Shown here piece after piece: positions 1-5,136 of a stretch of 8,614 bases of DNA. This DNA is from Bacillota bacterium. GTDB taxonomy: Bacteria; Bacillota; Clostridia; Oscillospirales; Ruminococcaceae. Under the pieces are notes generated by a model. It saw nothing but the letters and a program-made list of their open reading frames with translations. It was not told the DNA's origin and did not search any database. A program made the translations under genes and the position numbers. The stretch covers positions 1 to 8,614 of the forward strand of contig JAEYXR010000091.1 in assembly GCA_023431215.1 (NCBI GenBank), given 5' to 3'. Position 1 is the first letter of the stretch, and every line of letters starts with the position of its first letter.

Positions 1-449
1 GTGCAGGACACATCGCCGTGCATGCGGGTATTTCCTGCGGTGCAATTTCTGTACTGGTGCCCGAGCGCGAGTTTGATATTGATGTAGACGTTATCGACCG
101 AATGAAGGCTACCCTAAAAACCGGTAAACAGCATTTTATTGTTATTATTGCCGAAGGTGTTGGCGACAGCAAGCGCATTTGTGAGTACATTGAAGAAAAA
201 ACCGGTATTGAAAGCCGTCTGACTGTTTTGGGTCATATTCAGCGCGGAGGCACCCCTACCGCCATGGAGCGTGTTCATGCCAGTGTTATGGGCTACCGTG
301 CTGTTGAGCTGCTGGAGCAGGGCAAGGGCAACCGTGTTGTGGGCATTCAGAACAACCGCACTGTGGATTATGACATTAACGAAGCCTTGGAAATGACCAA
401 GGATATTGATCAGTATTTGTATAAGGTAGCTTACGAGATTTCTATTTAA
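1..449 (+). CDS. pfkA: 6-phosphofructokinase (ATP-dependent, PfkA type), C-terminal part
   Basis: Catalyses the committed step of glycolysis in the cytoplasm, phosphorylating fructose 6-phosphate to fructose 1,6-bisphosphate with ATP. The window cuts the gene: reading starts in mid-codon and about 148 residues remain of a family usually near 320. The first visible residues, AGHIAVHAGISCGA, match the central AGxxAxxAGI region. VPEREF resembles the segment carrying the effector-contacting Glu of bacterial PfkA. IVIIAEG precedes the sugar-binding motif GHIQRGG (bases 231-251), whose Arg contacts fructose 6-phosphate in known enzymes. VVGIQNNRTVDYDI near the end is also typical of PfkA. The reading frame is intact to the TAA at 447-449, and a strong terminator follows about 80 bases later. 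ATP rather than pyrophosphate use cannot be judged because the N-terminal nucleotide-binding half is missing. The match to the family is clear. Confidence 0.95.
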   Translation, partial: AGHIAVHAGISCGAISVLVPEREFDIDVDVIDRMKATLKTGKQHFIVIIAEGVGDSKRICEYIEEKTGIESRLTVLGHIQRGGTPTAMERVHASVMGYRAVELLEQGKGNRVVGIQNNRTVDYDINEALEMTKDIDQYLYKVAYEISI

Positions 450-503
450 TGAAGGCTTAAGCTGTACCTTGCAGCCCCTAACAGTGGGCGTAAAGATAAA
501 AAC

Positions 504-520
504 CTGCCGTTTACCGGCAG
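504..520 (+). other. Small hairpin downstream of pfkA
   Basis: CTGCCG at 504-509 pairs with CGGCAG at 515-520 around a five-base loop. It lies just upstream of the main pfkA terminator and has no U-tract of its own. It may help stabilise the 3' end of the pfkA transcript; this role is inferred. Confidence 0.5.
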
Positions 521-529
521 ATACAAAAA

Positions 530-565
530 GGAGCGAGCAACACAGGTTGTTCGCTCCCTTTTTTT
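530..565 (+). terminator. Rho-independent terminator of pfkA, probably bidirectional
   Basis: The arm at 530-541 pairs with 546-557: twelve base pairs including one G-U, with loop ACAG at 542-545. Seven T residues at 559-565 follow, giving a classic terminator for pfkA. On the minus strand the same stem is followed by five U residues (complement of A525-529). It may therefore also stop transcripts coming from telA. Confidence 0.9.
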
Positions 566-588
566 GGTGCGCCGAAAAGGCAAGACAA

Positions 589-611
589 AACCCCCGGCTA
601 AACCGGGGGTT
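589..611 (+). repeat. Subterminal hairpin of the IS200-type left end
   Basis: AACCCCCGG at 589-597 pairs perfectly with CCGGGGGTT at 603-611 around the loop CTAAA. IS200/IS605 transposases recognise such hairpins near each end as single-stranded DNA. On the minus strand the stem is followed by a T-rich stretch (TTTTGTCTT including the stem's last bases), so it may also serve as a weak terminator for the telA transcript. The assignment as the IS end rests on its position upstream of tnpA. Confidence 0.65.
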
Positions 612-640
612 GAAAAGAATAGCTTTAGCAAAGAGGGAAG

Positions 641-691
641 CCTCCTGTGTTAGACTAAAGAGGTCTGGCAACCACAAAAAGTCACAGGAGG
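641..691 (+). promoter_or_regulatory. Leader hairpin sequestering the tnpA ribosome binding site
   Basis: CCTCCTGTG at 641-649 is the exact reverse complement of CACAGGAGG at 683-691. The second arm contains the GGAGG (687-691) that would start tnpA at ATG 702, ten bases downstream. A smaller inner pairing, AGAC 652-655 with GTCT 663-666, is possible. In IS200 elements a leader hairpin of this kind is known to keep transposase translation very low. Here the hairpin survives although the gene behind it is broken. Confidence 0.8.
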
Positions 692-701
692 TTCGTGTCA
701 A

Positions 702-791
702 ATGGATGACGTAAAAAGTTTATTTCAAAGTAATTGGAGACACAAATATCACATAGTGTTTGCGCCAAAATATTGCAGAAAGATAATTTAA
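702..791 (+). pseudogene. tnpA: IS200/IS605-family transposase TnpA, 5' fragment
   Basis: Only 29 codons remain before a TAA at 789-791. The peptide includes SNWRHKYHIVFAPKYCRK, close to the family N-terminus, where the usual reading is KYHIVFAPKYRRK followed by IYG. In frame after the stop come L, Y and G and then TGA at 801. The stop therefore looks like the result of a six-base insertion (TAATTA) within the I-Y-G stretch. The HUH metal-binding motif and the catalytic Tyr, which lie further on in full-length TnpA of about 130-155 residues, are absent. The fragment cannot be an active transposase. A free 29-residue peptide is possible in principle, but its ribosome binding site is masked by the leader hairpin. 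Confidence 0.85.
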
Positions 792-817
792 TTATATGGG
801 TGATAGTTATTACTTTA

Positions 818-1972
818 TCAACCGGCAATCAGCTTATGCTTCAGCTCTTGCTCCAAACGACCCAGCTCAACTTCAGCGTCACGGCGCTTTTGGCGTCCCT
901 CGCTTTGAATGCGCATCACCTCATCCAAAGTGGAAATAAGATTTTGATTGGTAAGGCGTAAGGTTTCCATATCAACAATACCACGCTCGGATTCCTTGGC
1001 GGTTTCGATAGTGGCCATTTTTAGCGCTTCGGCATTTTTGCGCAGCATCTGGTTTGTCATATCGGTAACCTGGCGCTGGGCAGAGGCTGCCTGCTGAGAA
1101 TGTGCCATGCCCAATGCCAAAACCATTTGGCTCTTCCACAAGGGGATGGTATTTACCAAAGTGGACTGAATTTTATCTACCATGAGGGTGTTGTTGTTTT
1201 GCACCAAACGGATTTGAGGAGCCATCTGCAGCGAAATCATGCGTGTAAGCTCCAGGTCATGCAGTTTTTTTTCAAAACGGTTGCACAAGGCGGCAAGGTC
1301 ATTTGCGGCCTGCGCATCTTCCGGCAGGTTGCTTTGAGAGGCTTTTTGATTCAGCGCAGCTAGCTCCTCCTTGCGTACCTGCTCCAGTTTACGCTTTCCT
1401 GCAACCAGGTAGAGCGAAAGCTCTTTAAAATAGGCAGTGTTTAAGTCATACATTTTATCCAGCATGGAAGTATCCTTGAGCAGCTGAACCTGATGTGTTT
1501 CCAGCGCCTGGCAAATTTTTGCAATATTACCTTCGGCCTTATCGTAGCGGGCCTTTAACGCAGTAATTTTTGTTCCGCTCTTTTTAAAAAATCCAAAAAG
1601 ACCTTTTTCTTCTTCAGCATCAAAGCCCTTAAGCTCGGTAACAACTCCGGTAAGCATTTCACCCACTTCGCCCAAGTCCTTGGTTTTTACGCTGTCCAGA
1701 ATGTTTTCGGAGAAGTTGGCAATTTTCTTTTGCGCAGCGGCACCATATTGCAGCACCATGGTGGAATTGTCAAGCTGTATTTTGGGAATAAATTCCGCAA
1801 CCATAGCCTCCTCCTCAGGGGAGAGGATAACCTCTTGAATGGCCTCCTGTCCGGTAGGCGCATCAGCAGCGGTAAGCTCGGTATCCGCTGGTGCTGTCGC
1901 TTCAATCACAAGGGCATCAACACCCTCCAGAGTCAGGGATGGCACGGGTACCTGGTCAAATTTTTCTTCCAT
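818..1972 (-). CDS. telA: TelA/KlaA family protein ('toxic anion resistance')
   Basis: A 384-residue cytoplasmic, almost wholly helical protein of the TelA family, of usual length (about 360-400). An acidic, low-complexity N-terminus (residues 1-60) precedes the family core. Core landmarks are the run from IQLDNSTMVLQYG through FSENILDSVKTKDLG (66-101), YFKELSLYLVAGKRKL (181-196), and LMVDKIQSTLVNTIPLWKSQ (263-282). A heptad-like coiled coil closes the protein (about 340-382). Plasmid-borne TelA/KlaA was linked to tellurite resistance, and the B. subtilis homologue YaaN sits beside xpaC; the biochemical activity is unknown. The start at 1972 is supported by GGAG six bases upstream (1979-1982). 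It lies 70 bases after xpaC and is probably the second gene of that operon. Family membership is firm; tellurite resistance in this organism is not implied by the sequence alone. Confidence 0.9.
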   Translation of the reverse strand: MEEKFDQVPVPSLTLEGVDALVIEATAPADTELTAADAPTGQEAIQEVILSPEEEAMVAEFIPKIQLDNSTMVLQYGAAAQKKIANFSENILDSVKTKDLGEVGEMLTGVVTELKGFDAEEEKGLFGFFKKSGTKITALKARYDKAEGNIAKICQALETHQVQLLKDTSMLDKMYDLNTAYFKELSLYLVAGKRKLEQVRKEELAALNQKASQSNLPEDAQAANDLAALCNRFEKKLHDLELTRMISLQMAPQIRLVQNNNTLMVDKIQSTLVNTIPLWKSQMVLALGMAHSQQAASAQRQVTDMTNQMLRKNAEALKMATIETAKESERGIVDMETLRLTNQNLISTLDEVMRIQSEGRQKRRDAEVELGRLEQELKHKLIAG

Positions 1973-1987
1973 AGCAGTCTCCGTTCC

Positions 1988-2004
1988 GCCGGGTTAAAAC
2001 CGGC
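1988..2004 (-). other. Short hairpin between xpaC and telA
   Basis: GCCGG at 1988-1992 pairs with CCGGC at 2000-2004, five base pairs just upstream of the telA ribosome binding site. It has no U-tract, so it is unlikely to stop transcription. It could modestly shape telA translation or mRNA processing. Confidence 0.3.
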
Positions 2005-2042
2005 AATAGTATAATAGCAGATAGCATGCAACAAATGCTTGT

Positions 2043-3359
2043 TTATTCCAATTTCATAGAGGGATTGGAGTGAAAATCCTTGCTGCCGGTAAGGCCGTCT
2101 TGTGCCAACATGGTTTCTAACGCAGAAACACTGGCCGAAAGCTCCATTAAGTCGTTTTGCATCAGGTTGCTCAGGAGTGTACCGAAGGCAATGTTAATAT
2201 TATCCAAGGCGCCTTTAATTTCAGATTTGGTCTCCAACACCTCGGGAGTATTTAGGTTATGGCGCTCCAGGTCACGATAAGCCTCCATCAACTTTAGCGT
2301 GGTAGGCAAGTGGTACGACATAAATTTGCGTATTTGAGAAAGTCTGTCGGGATGTTGTTCTACATACTTAAAAATTTTATCGGTTGTTTCTTCCAGTGCG
2401 TCCAGCTTTTTAGAAATCTCCTCTTCGGGCAAATCAATATTGATACTTCTGATTTGATGCAGATACCGTTGACCTTCCTTTAAGGTGTCGGCAAGAACGG
2501 CATAATCAGGGCTGGCCTGACATTTGCTGTCTAGGGCTTCTTTTTCGCGCTGCTTTTGCTGTTGAAGCTGCTGTGCACGGCGGTACTGCTGGTAAGTGGG
2601 GTGATCCAGCATCAGGCAGGTTTCTTCGTCGTTAAGATATGCAACCGGCAAAAGCTGCGTGAGCATCATTTTTTTTACATCTTTTAGGACGGTTTTAGAA
2701 TCTGCTCCGCATGCCGCTGCCAGCTCACTAATAGGGCAGTAGCTTTTCCCCTGCAAAAGCTGAAGATAGCGGAGATATCGTTGTTCCATGCGTTTAAGCT
2801 GAAAGCCACGGCCAAGCAAACCGCCGCCGGTAACCAGTGCAAAACCATAAAAGAGTAAGGAAAAGGCATCTTGCGGCGTAGTAACCGACACCAAAAGACC
2901 CAACACGCCAAAAATAAAAATAATCCAGCCAAACACCAAAAAAGGTCGGCTTGTTTTTTGTATCCGGATACCCCGCGCAGCAGGAACACCGCTTTGCTGA
3001 CGCTTTACATCAGCACCCTTGGGTTGTTTATATCCTGTTGCTTGGTAGGGCTGATTTTGTGTATTCCAGCCCTGACCGGGTGCGTAGGTGAGGGGCGGCT
3101 TGGGTGTGTTGTTTTTTTTGTAGTTGGGATGATAATTTGGTATACCGTTTTTTGAAACGGGGGGGCGGTAAGAGGAAGCAGTTTTTTGTGCCTCCTGTGC
3201 CGCAGTTTTTACTTCCTGTGCAACCTCTTTGGCTGCCTGGGTAATGTCATTAGCCGCGCTGTAAATAGTATCTTTCAGTTCATCCAGCTGAGCTGTATTC
3301 AATACCTTTTCCACCACACGGTTAATTTCAGAATTAAGCTGATTAAAGTCTTGACTCAT
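2043..3359 (-). CDS. xpaC: XpaC-type membrane protein (5-bromo-4-chloroindolyl phosphate hydrolysis family)
   Basis: A 438-residue protein. In order: an alanine-rich amphipathic helix (about 5-62); a Pro/Gln/Asn-rich linker (65-128); two hydrophobic segments (about 139-160 and 165-184) likely to cross the membrane; a segment at 193-252 (YLRYLQLLQGK, then ISELAAACGADSKTVLKDVKKM) that reads like a winged-helix fold; a Gln/Arg-rich coiled coil (255-280); and a helical C-terminal domain (283-423) like that of XpaC. The family name comes from a B. subtilis gene thought to allow hydrolysis of a chromogenic phosphate; no catalytic motif is visible and the true role is unknown. GGAGG at 3367-3371, seven bases before the ATG, fixes the start. 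The neighbour telA lies 70 bases downstream, matching the known xpaC-yaaN gene order. Family assignment is likely; enzymatic function is doubtful. Confidence 0.8.
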   Translation of the reverse strand: MSQDFNQLNSEINRVVEKVLNTAQLDELKDTIYSAANDITQAAKEVAQEVKTAAQEAQKTASSYRPPVSKNGIPNYHPNYKKNNTPKPPLTYAPGQGWNTQNQPYQATGYKQPKGADVKRQQSGVPAARGIRIQKTSRPFLVFGWIIFIFGVLGLLVSVTTPQDAFSLLFYGFALVTGGGLLGRGFQLKRMEQRYLRYLQLLQGKSYCPISELAAACGADSKTVLKDVKKMMLTQLLPVAYLNDEETCLMLDHPTYQQYRRAQQLQQQKQREKEALDSKCQASPDYAVLADTLKEGQRYLHQIRSINIDLPEEEISKKLDALEETTDKIFKYVEQHPDRLSQIRKFMSYHLPTTLKLMEAYRDLERHNLNTPEVLETKSEIKGALDNINIAFGTLLSNLMQNDLMELSASVSALETMLAQDGLTGSKDFHSNPSMKLE

Positions 3360-3409
3360 GGAGTAACCTCCAAACTCTATGATATAAAAAATAATTGGTT
3401 TTGTTAAGC

Positions 3410-3439
3410 ATTATAAAATGGGACTGAACGCTTTGTCGC
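3410..3439 (-). promoter_or_regulatory. Predicted promoter of xpaC-telA
   Basis: On the minus strand TATAAT (3410-3415) is preceded after 18 bases by GCGACA (3434-3439), a four-of-six match to the -35 consensus. Transcription would begin near 3403, about 44 bases before the xpaC start codon. The -10 is perfect, the -35 only moderate. Confidence 0.5.
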
Positions 3440-3461
3440 CCATGGTCTTTTAGATTTCAAG

Positions 3462-3519
3462 GCGCCTGCCAAAGGCAGATGCGCAATTATTAAAACTGTA
3501 GTAGGCAGTTTTAATAATT
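3462..3519. repeat. Two abutting hairpins in the xpaC-idh spacer
   Basis: The first hairpin is GCGC plus CTGCC (3462-3470), loop AAA, then GGCAG and GCGC (3474-3484) with an AT bulge. It is followed without a gap by a perfect 14-base inverted repeat: AATTATTAAAACTG (3485-3498) and its complement at 3506-3519 around the loop TAGTAGG. Six T residues at 3525-3530 follow on the plus strand, but no plus-strand gene ends here. The compact, non-coding, double-hairpin form resembles dispersed intergenic repeats or small MITE-like elements. Copy number cannot be seen from one window. Confidence 0.6.
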
Positions 3520-3581
3520 ATAGCTTTTTTATCCTGCAAATACAAGGCAGAAAAGTACCCGATAAGCTCGAAAACAGAAAT

Positions 3582-3606
3582 AGTCCCGGCCACATTGACC
3601 GGGACT
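3582..3606 (-). terminator. Terminator of the isocitrate dehydrogenase-like gene
   Basis: AGTCCCGG at 3582-3589 pairs with CCGGGACT at 3599-3606. Read on the minus strand the hairpin starts 12 bases after the stop codon at 3619-3621 and is followed by ATTTCTGTTTT. The U-tract is interrupted but the stem is GC-rich. Confidence 0.7.
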
Positions 3607-3618
3607 TTAAAAATTCTT

Positions 3619-4806
3619 TTAAATTACCTTTGCCACAGATGCAGCTTTGTTTTCCAGGTTGGTAATGGTGTACATTACAAAATTGGCAAAAGATTCTGCG
3701 GTAACAGAGCAATTGTCAGAGGACATACCGTGCTTGGGGTCTGCGCAGCAAATATCCAAAGCTTTTTCCAGCAGGGCGGCTTTCTCCTGGCGGCCAATGT
3801 GGTTGAGCATCATAACTGTTGCACGAAGCAAACTGGTGGGGTTGGCGTAGTGGCTGCGTCCGCTGGCAACCAAGTCGGGGGCAGACCCGTGGATAGCCTC
3901 AAACATGGCGTAGCGTTTACCTAAATTGGCGGTACCGGCTGTGCCCAGTCCGCCCTGCAGCTCGGCACCAATATCGGTAATAATATCTCCGTAAAGGTTG
4001 GGTAGTACAAAAACACTAAGACCTTTTACGTAATTATCGTTAATCAGCTTTGCAGCGCAAACATCAATTAGGCGCTCATCCAGCTCAATACCTGGATAAT
4101 CCTCCTTGACGCGGCGGCATGCAGCCAAAAAGTTGCCGTCGGTGGTTTTTACAATGTTTGCTTTGGTTACCACACATACACGGTCTTTACCGTTATTTTT
4201 GGCGTATTCAAAGGCGGCGCGGGCAATTCGCTCGGAGCCTTGCTTGGTTTCAACCACAAAGTCTATGGCTAAATCATCGCTGACCTGAATACCCTTGCTG
4301 CCCCATAGGTATGCCCCCTCAATATTCTCCCGGAAGAAGGCCCAGTCAACATTACGGCTGGGAATCTTTACAGGGCGCAGGTTAGCAAATAAATCCAACG
4401 CCTTGCGGATGGTGAGGTTGGCACTGGGGAGATTGGGACGGCCGTCACCTTTCTGTGGGGTGGTGGTAGGCCCTTTTAAAAGAACATGACAGGCTTTGAT
4501 TTCTGCCATGACATCATCGGGTACAGACTGCATTTTTGCACTGCGGTTTTCTATGGTAAGTCCTTCGATATTACGCAGTTCAATACGTCCGGAGTCAATT
4601 TCGTCTGCCAGCAAATGGTCTAAGATGCGCTGTGTCTCACGCATAATGACAGGGCCGATACCATCTCCGGCTGCCATGCCAATCACTACAGTGGGGAGGG
4701 TGTTAAAGTCAATGAAATCTTCAGCGGATTTCATGTTATCGATGCGGGTCAGCTCTTCTTCAATAAGAGACTGCAAATGAAGCAGGTAAGATTTTTCAGT
4801 GGTCAT
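3619..4806 (-). CDS. NAD-type isocitrate dehydrogenase-like enzyme (isocitrate/isopropylmalate dehydrogenase family)
   Basis: A 395-residue cytoplasmic beta-decarboxylating dehydrogenase. Aligned by eye with E. coli isocitrate dehydrogenase, the isocitrate-binding residues are kept: Ser128 and Asn130 (SAN for SLN), Arg134, Arg144, Arg159 in FFREN, Tyr166, Lys215, and metal ligands Asp248, Asp274 and Asp278 (GDIITD). KANIVKTTDG is of the isocitrate type rather than the isopropylmalate type. The HGSAPD motif (306-311) has Asp where NADP enzymes carry Lys, indicating NAD. A helical extension of about 38 residues precedes VVIGMAAGDGIGP. ATG 4804-4806 is chosen because AGGAGG (4814-4819) lies seven bases upstream; an in-frame TTG at 4833 has no such site. 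It is a single-gene unit with its own promoter and terminator. Isocitrate to 2-oxoglutarate, feeding glutamate synthesis, is the likely reaction; a related hydroxyacid is possible. No citrate synthase or aconitase gene is nearby. Confidence 0.88.
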   Translation of the reverse strand: MTTEKSYLLHLQSLIEEELTRIDNMKSAEDFIDFNTLPTVVIGMAAGDGIGPVIMRETQRILDHLLADEIDSGRIELRNIEGLTIENRSAKMQSVPDDVMAEIKACHVLLKGPTTTPQKGDGRPNLPSANLTIRKALDLFANLRPVKIPSRNVDWAFFRENIEGAYLWGSKGIQVSDDLAIDFVVETKQGSERIARAAFEYAKNNGKDRVCVVTKANIVKTTDGNFLAACRRVKEDYPGIELDERLIDVCAAKLINDNYVKGLSVFVLPNLYGDIITDIGAELQGGLGTAGTANLGKRYAMFEAIHGSAPDLVASGRSHYANPTSLLRATVMMLNHIGRQEKAALLEKALDICCADPKHGMSSDNCSVTAESFANFVMYTITNLENKAASVAKVI

Positions 4807-4813
4807 GGGTTCT

Positions 4814-4819
4814 CCTCCT
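4814..4819 (-). promoter_or_regulatory. Ribosome binding site that decides the dehydrogenase start
   Basis: The complement of CCTCCT gives AGGAGG seven bases upstream of the ATG at 4804-4806. It overlaps the region that a TTG start at 4833 would translate, so the shorter protein is the correct one. Confidence 0.9.
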
Positions 4820-4863
4820 TTTACTGTGTTCAATCAGCTTTGGTTACTTTAACTCATGTTACT

Positions 4864-4892
4864 ATTGTATTCTTATTCGTCAATACAAGCAA
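4864..4892 (-). promoter_or_regulatory. Predicted promoter of the dehydrogenase gene, with an overlapping inverted repeat
   Basis: On the minus strand TTGCTT (4887-4892), 17 bases and TACAAT (4864-4869) form a sigma-A-like promoter about 57 bases upstream of the ATG. A second reading, TTGACG with a 16-base spacer to TAACAT, overlaps it. TTGTATT at 4865-4871 and AATACAA at 4882-4888 form a perfect seven-base inverted repeat spanning the -35 to -10 spacer, a position typical of a repressor operator. The regulator is unknown. Confidence 0.55.
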
Positions 4893-5084
4893 TTGACATA
4901 ATCACAAAAAAACTTGCAAATTATCAGTGCGCATTGGTTAAAAAATGAAAGACTAAAATTATATCATTCGTATTATATGTGTTTTACTTTAAAAACGCTA
5001 TTAAAATAAATATAAAATGCATTATTAAAATATTATCTTGCAACATCATTTAGATAAAGTTGCATTCGATTCTAAAAAAGATGC

Positions 5085-5124
5085 AAATACACACCCCGGC
5101 ATTAAAATATCGGGGTGTGTATTT
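5085..5124 (-). terminator. Terminator of the amidohydrolase gene
   Basis: AAATACACACCCCG at 5085-5098 is the exact complement of CGGGGTGTGTATTT at 5111-5124: a 14-base-pair stem with a 12-base loop. It lies 12 bases downstream of the amidohydrolase stop. The minus-strand 3' side ends UAUUU and then GCAUCUUUUUU, a good terminator tail. The plus-strand side is less U-rich. Confidence 0.8.
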
Positions 5125-5136
5125 CTTTGAATAAGG

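Larger units (their letters stand above)
580..800 (+). mobile_element. IS200/IS605-family insertion sequence remnant (left end plus start of tnpA)
   Basis: Three features occur in the order found at the left end of an IS200-type element. The first is a subterminal hairpin (589-611). The second is a leader hairpin covering the ribosome binding site (641-691). The third is an ATG at 702 that opens a protein beginning MDDVKSL and reading on to KYHIVFAPKY, the usual start of an IS200-type TnpA. The match stops near base 800 and telA ends at 818, so the rest of tnpA and the right end are gone. Single-strand transposases of this family make no terminal inverted repeats or target duplications, so the outer left boundary can only be estimated. 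The copy cannot move by itself. It could in principle still be recognised in trans at the left end, but with no right end it should not be mobilised. Confidence 0.85.
4834..5136. other. AT-rich gene-free spacer
   Basis: Between the dehydrogenase gene and the amidohydrolase gene I see no reading frame with a ribosome binding site. Contents are the dehydrogenase promoter (4864-4892), a very AT-rich stretch (about 4900-5080), a weak six-base inverted repeat (TGCAAC 5039-5044, GTTGCA 5059-5064) and the amidohydrolase terminator (5085-5124). Nothing resembling a structured riboswitch is evident. Confidence 0.6.

Noticed and set aside
114..701. Long minus-strand reading frame across pfkA and the IS remnant
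   Set aside because: It is antisense to pfkA, runs through the terminator and both IS hairpins, and its peptide resembles no family I know.
671..705. TTGACA on the minus strand opposite the tnpA start, as a possible antisense-RNA promoter (IS200 elements can carry one)
   Set aside because: No acceptable -10 sequence occurs at 16-18 bases, so the promoter cannot be supported.
469..714. Plus-strand reading frame of 81 codons after pfkA
   Set aside because: It crosses the pfkA terminator and the IS left end, has no convincing ribosome binding site, and is out of frame with the TnpA fragment.
1973..2042. Internal promoter upstream of telA (TATACT on the minus strand)
   Set aside because: The only -35 candidates are poor or wrongly spaced. 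Cotranscription with xpaC is simpler.
3485..3530. 14-base inverted repeat plus six T as a plus-strand terminator
   Set aside because: No plus-strand gene ends upstream (xpaC is on the minus strand) and the stem is mostly A-T. It is better described as part of the double-hairpin repeat.
4807..4833. Upstream TTG start for the dehydrogenase
   Set aside because: The added residues would be encoded by the AGGAGG region itself and no ribosome binding site precedes the TTG.
4893..4921. TTGACA on the plus strand as a divergent promoter from the dehydrogenase spacer
   Set aside because: The -10 at proper spacing (GCAAAT) is weak and no gene or RNA follows on that strand before the amidohydrolase terminator.
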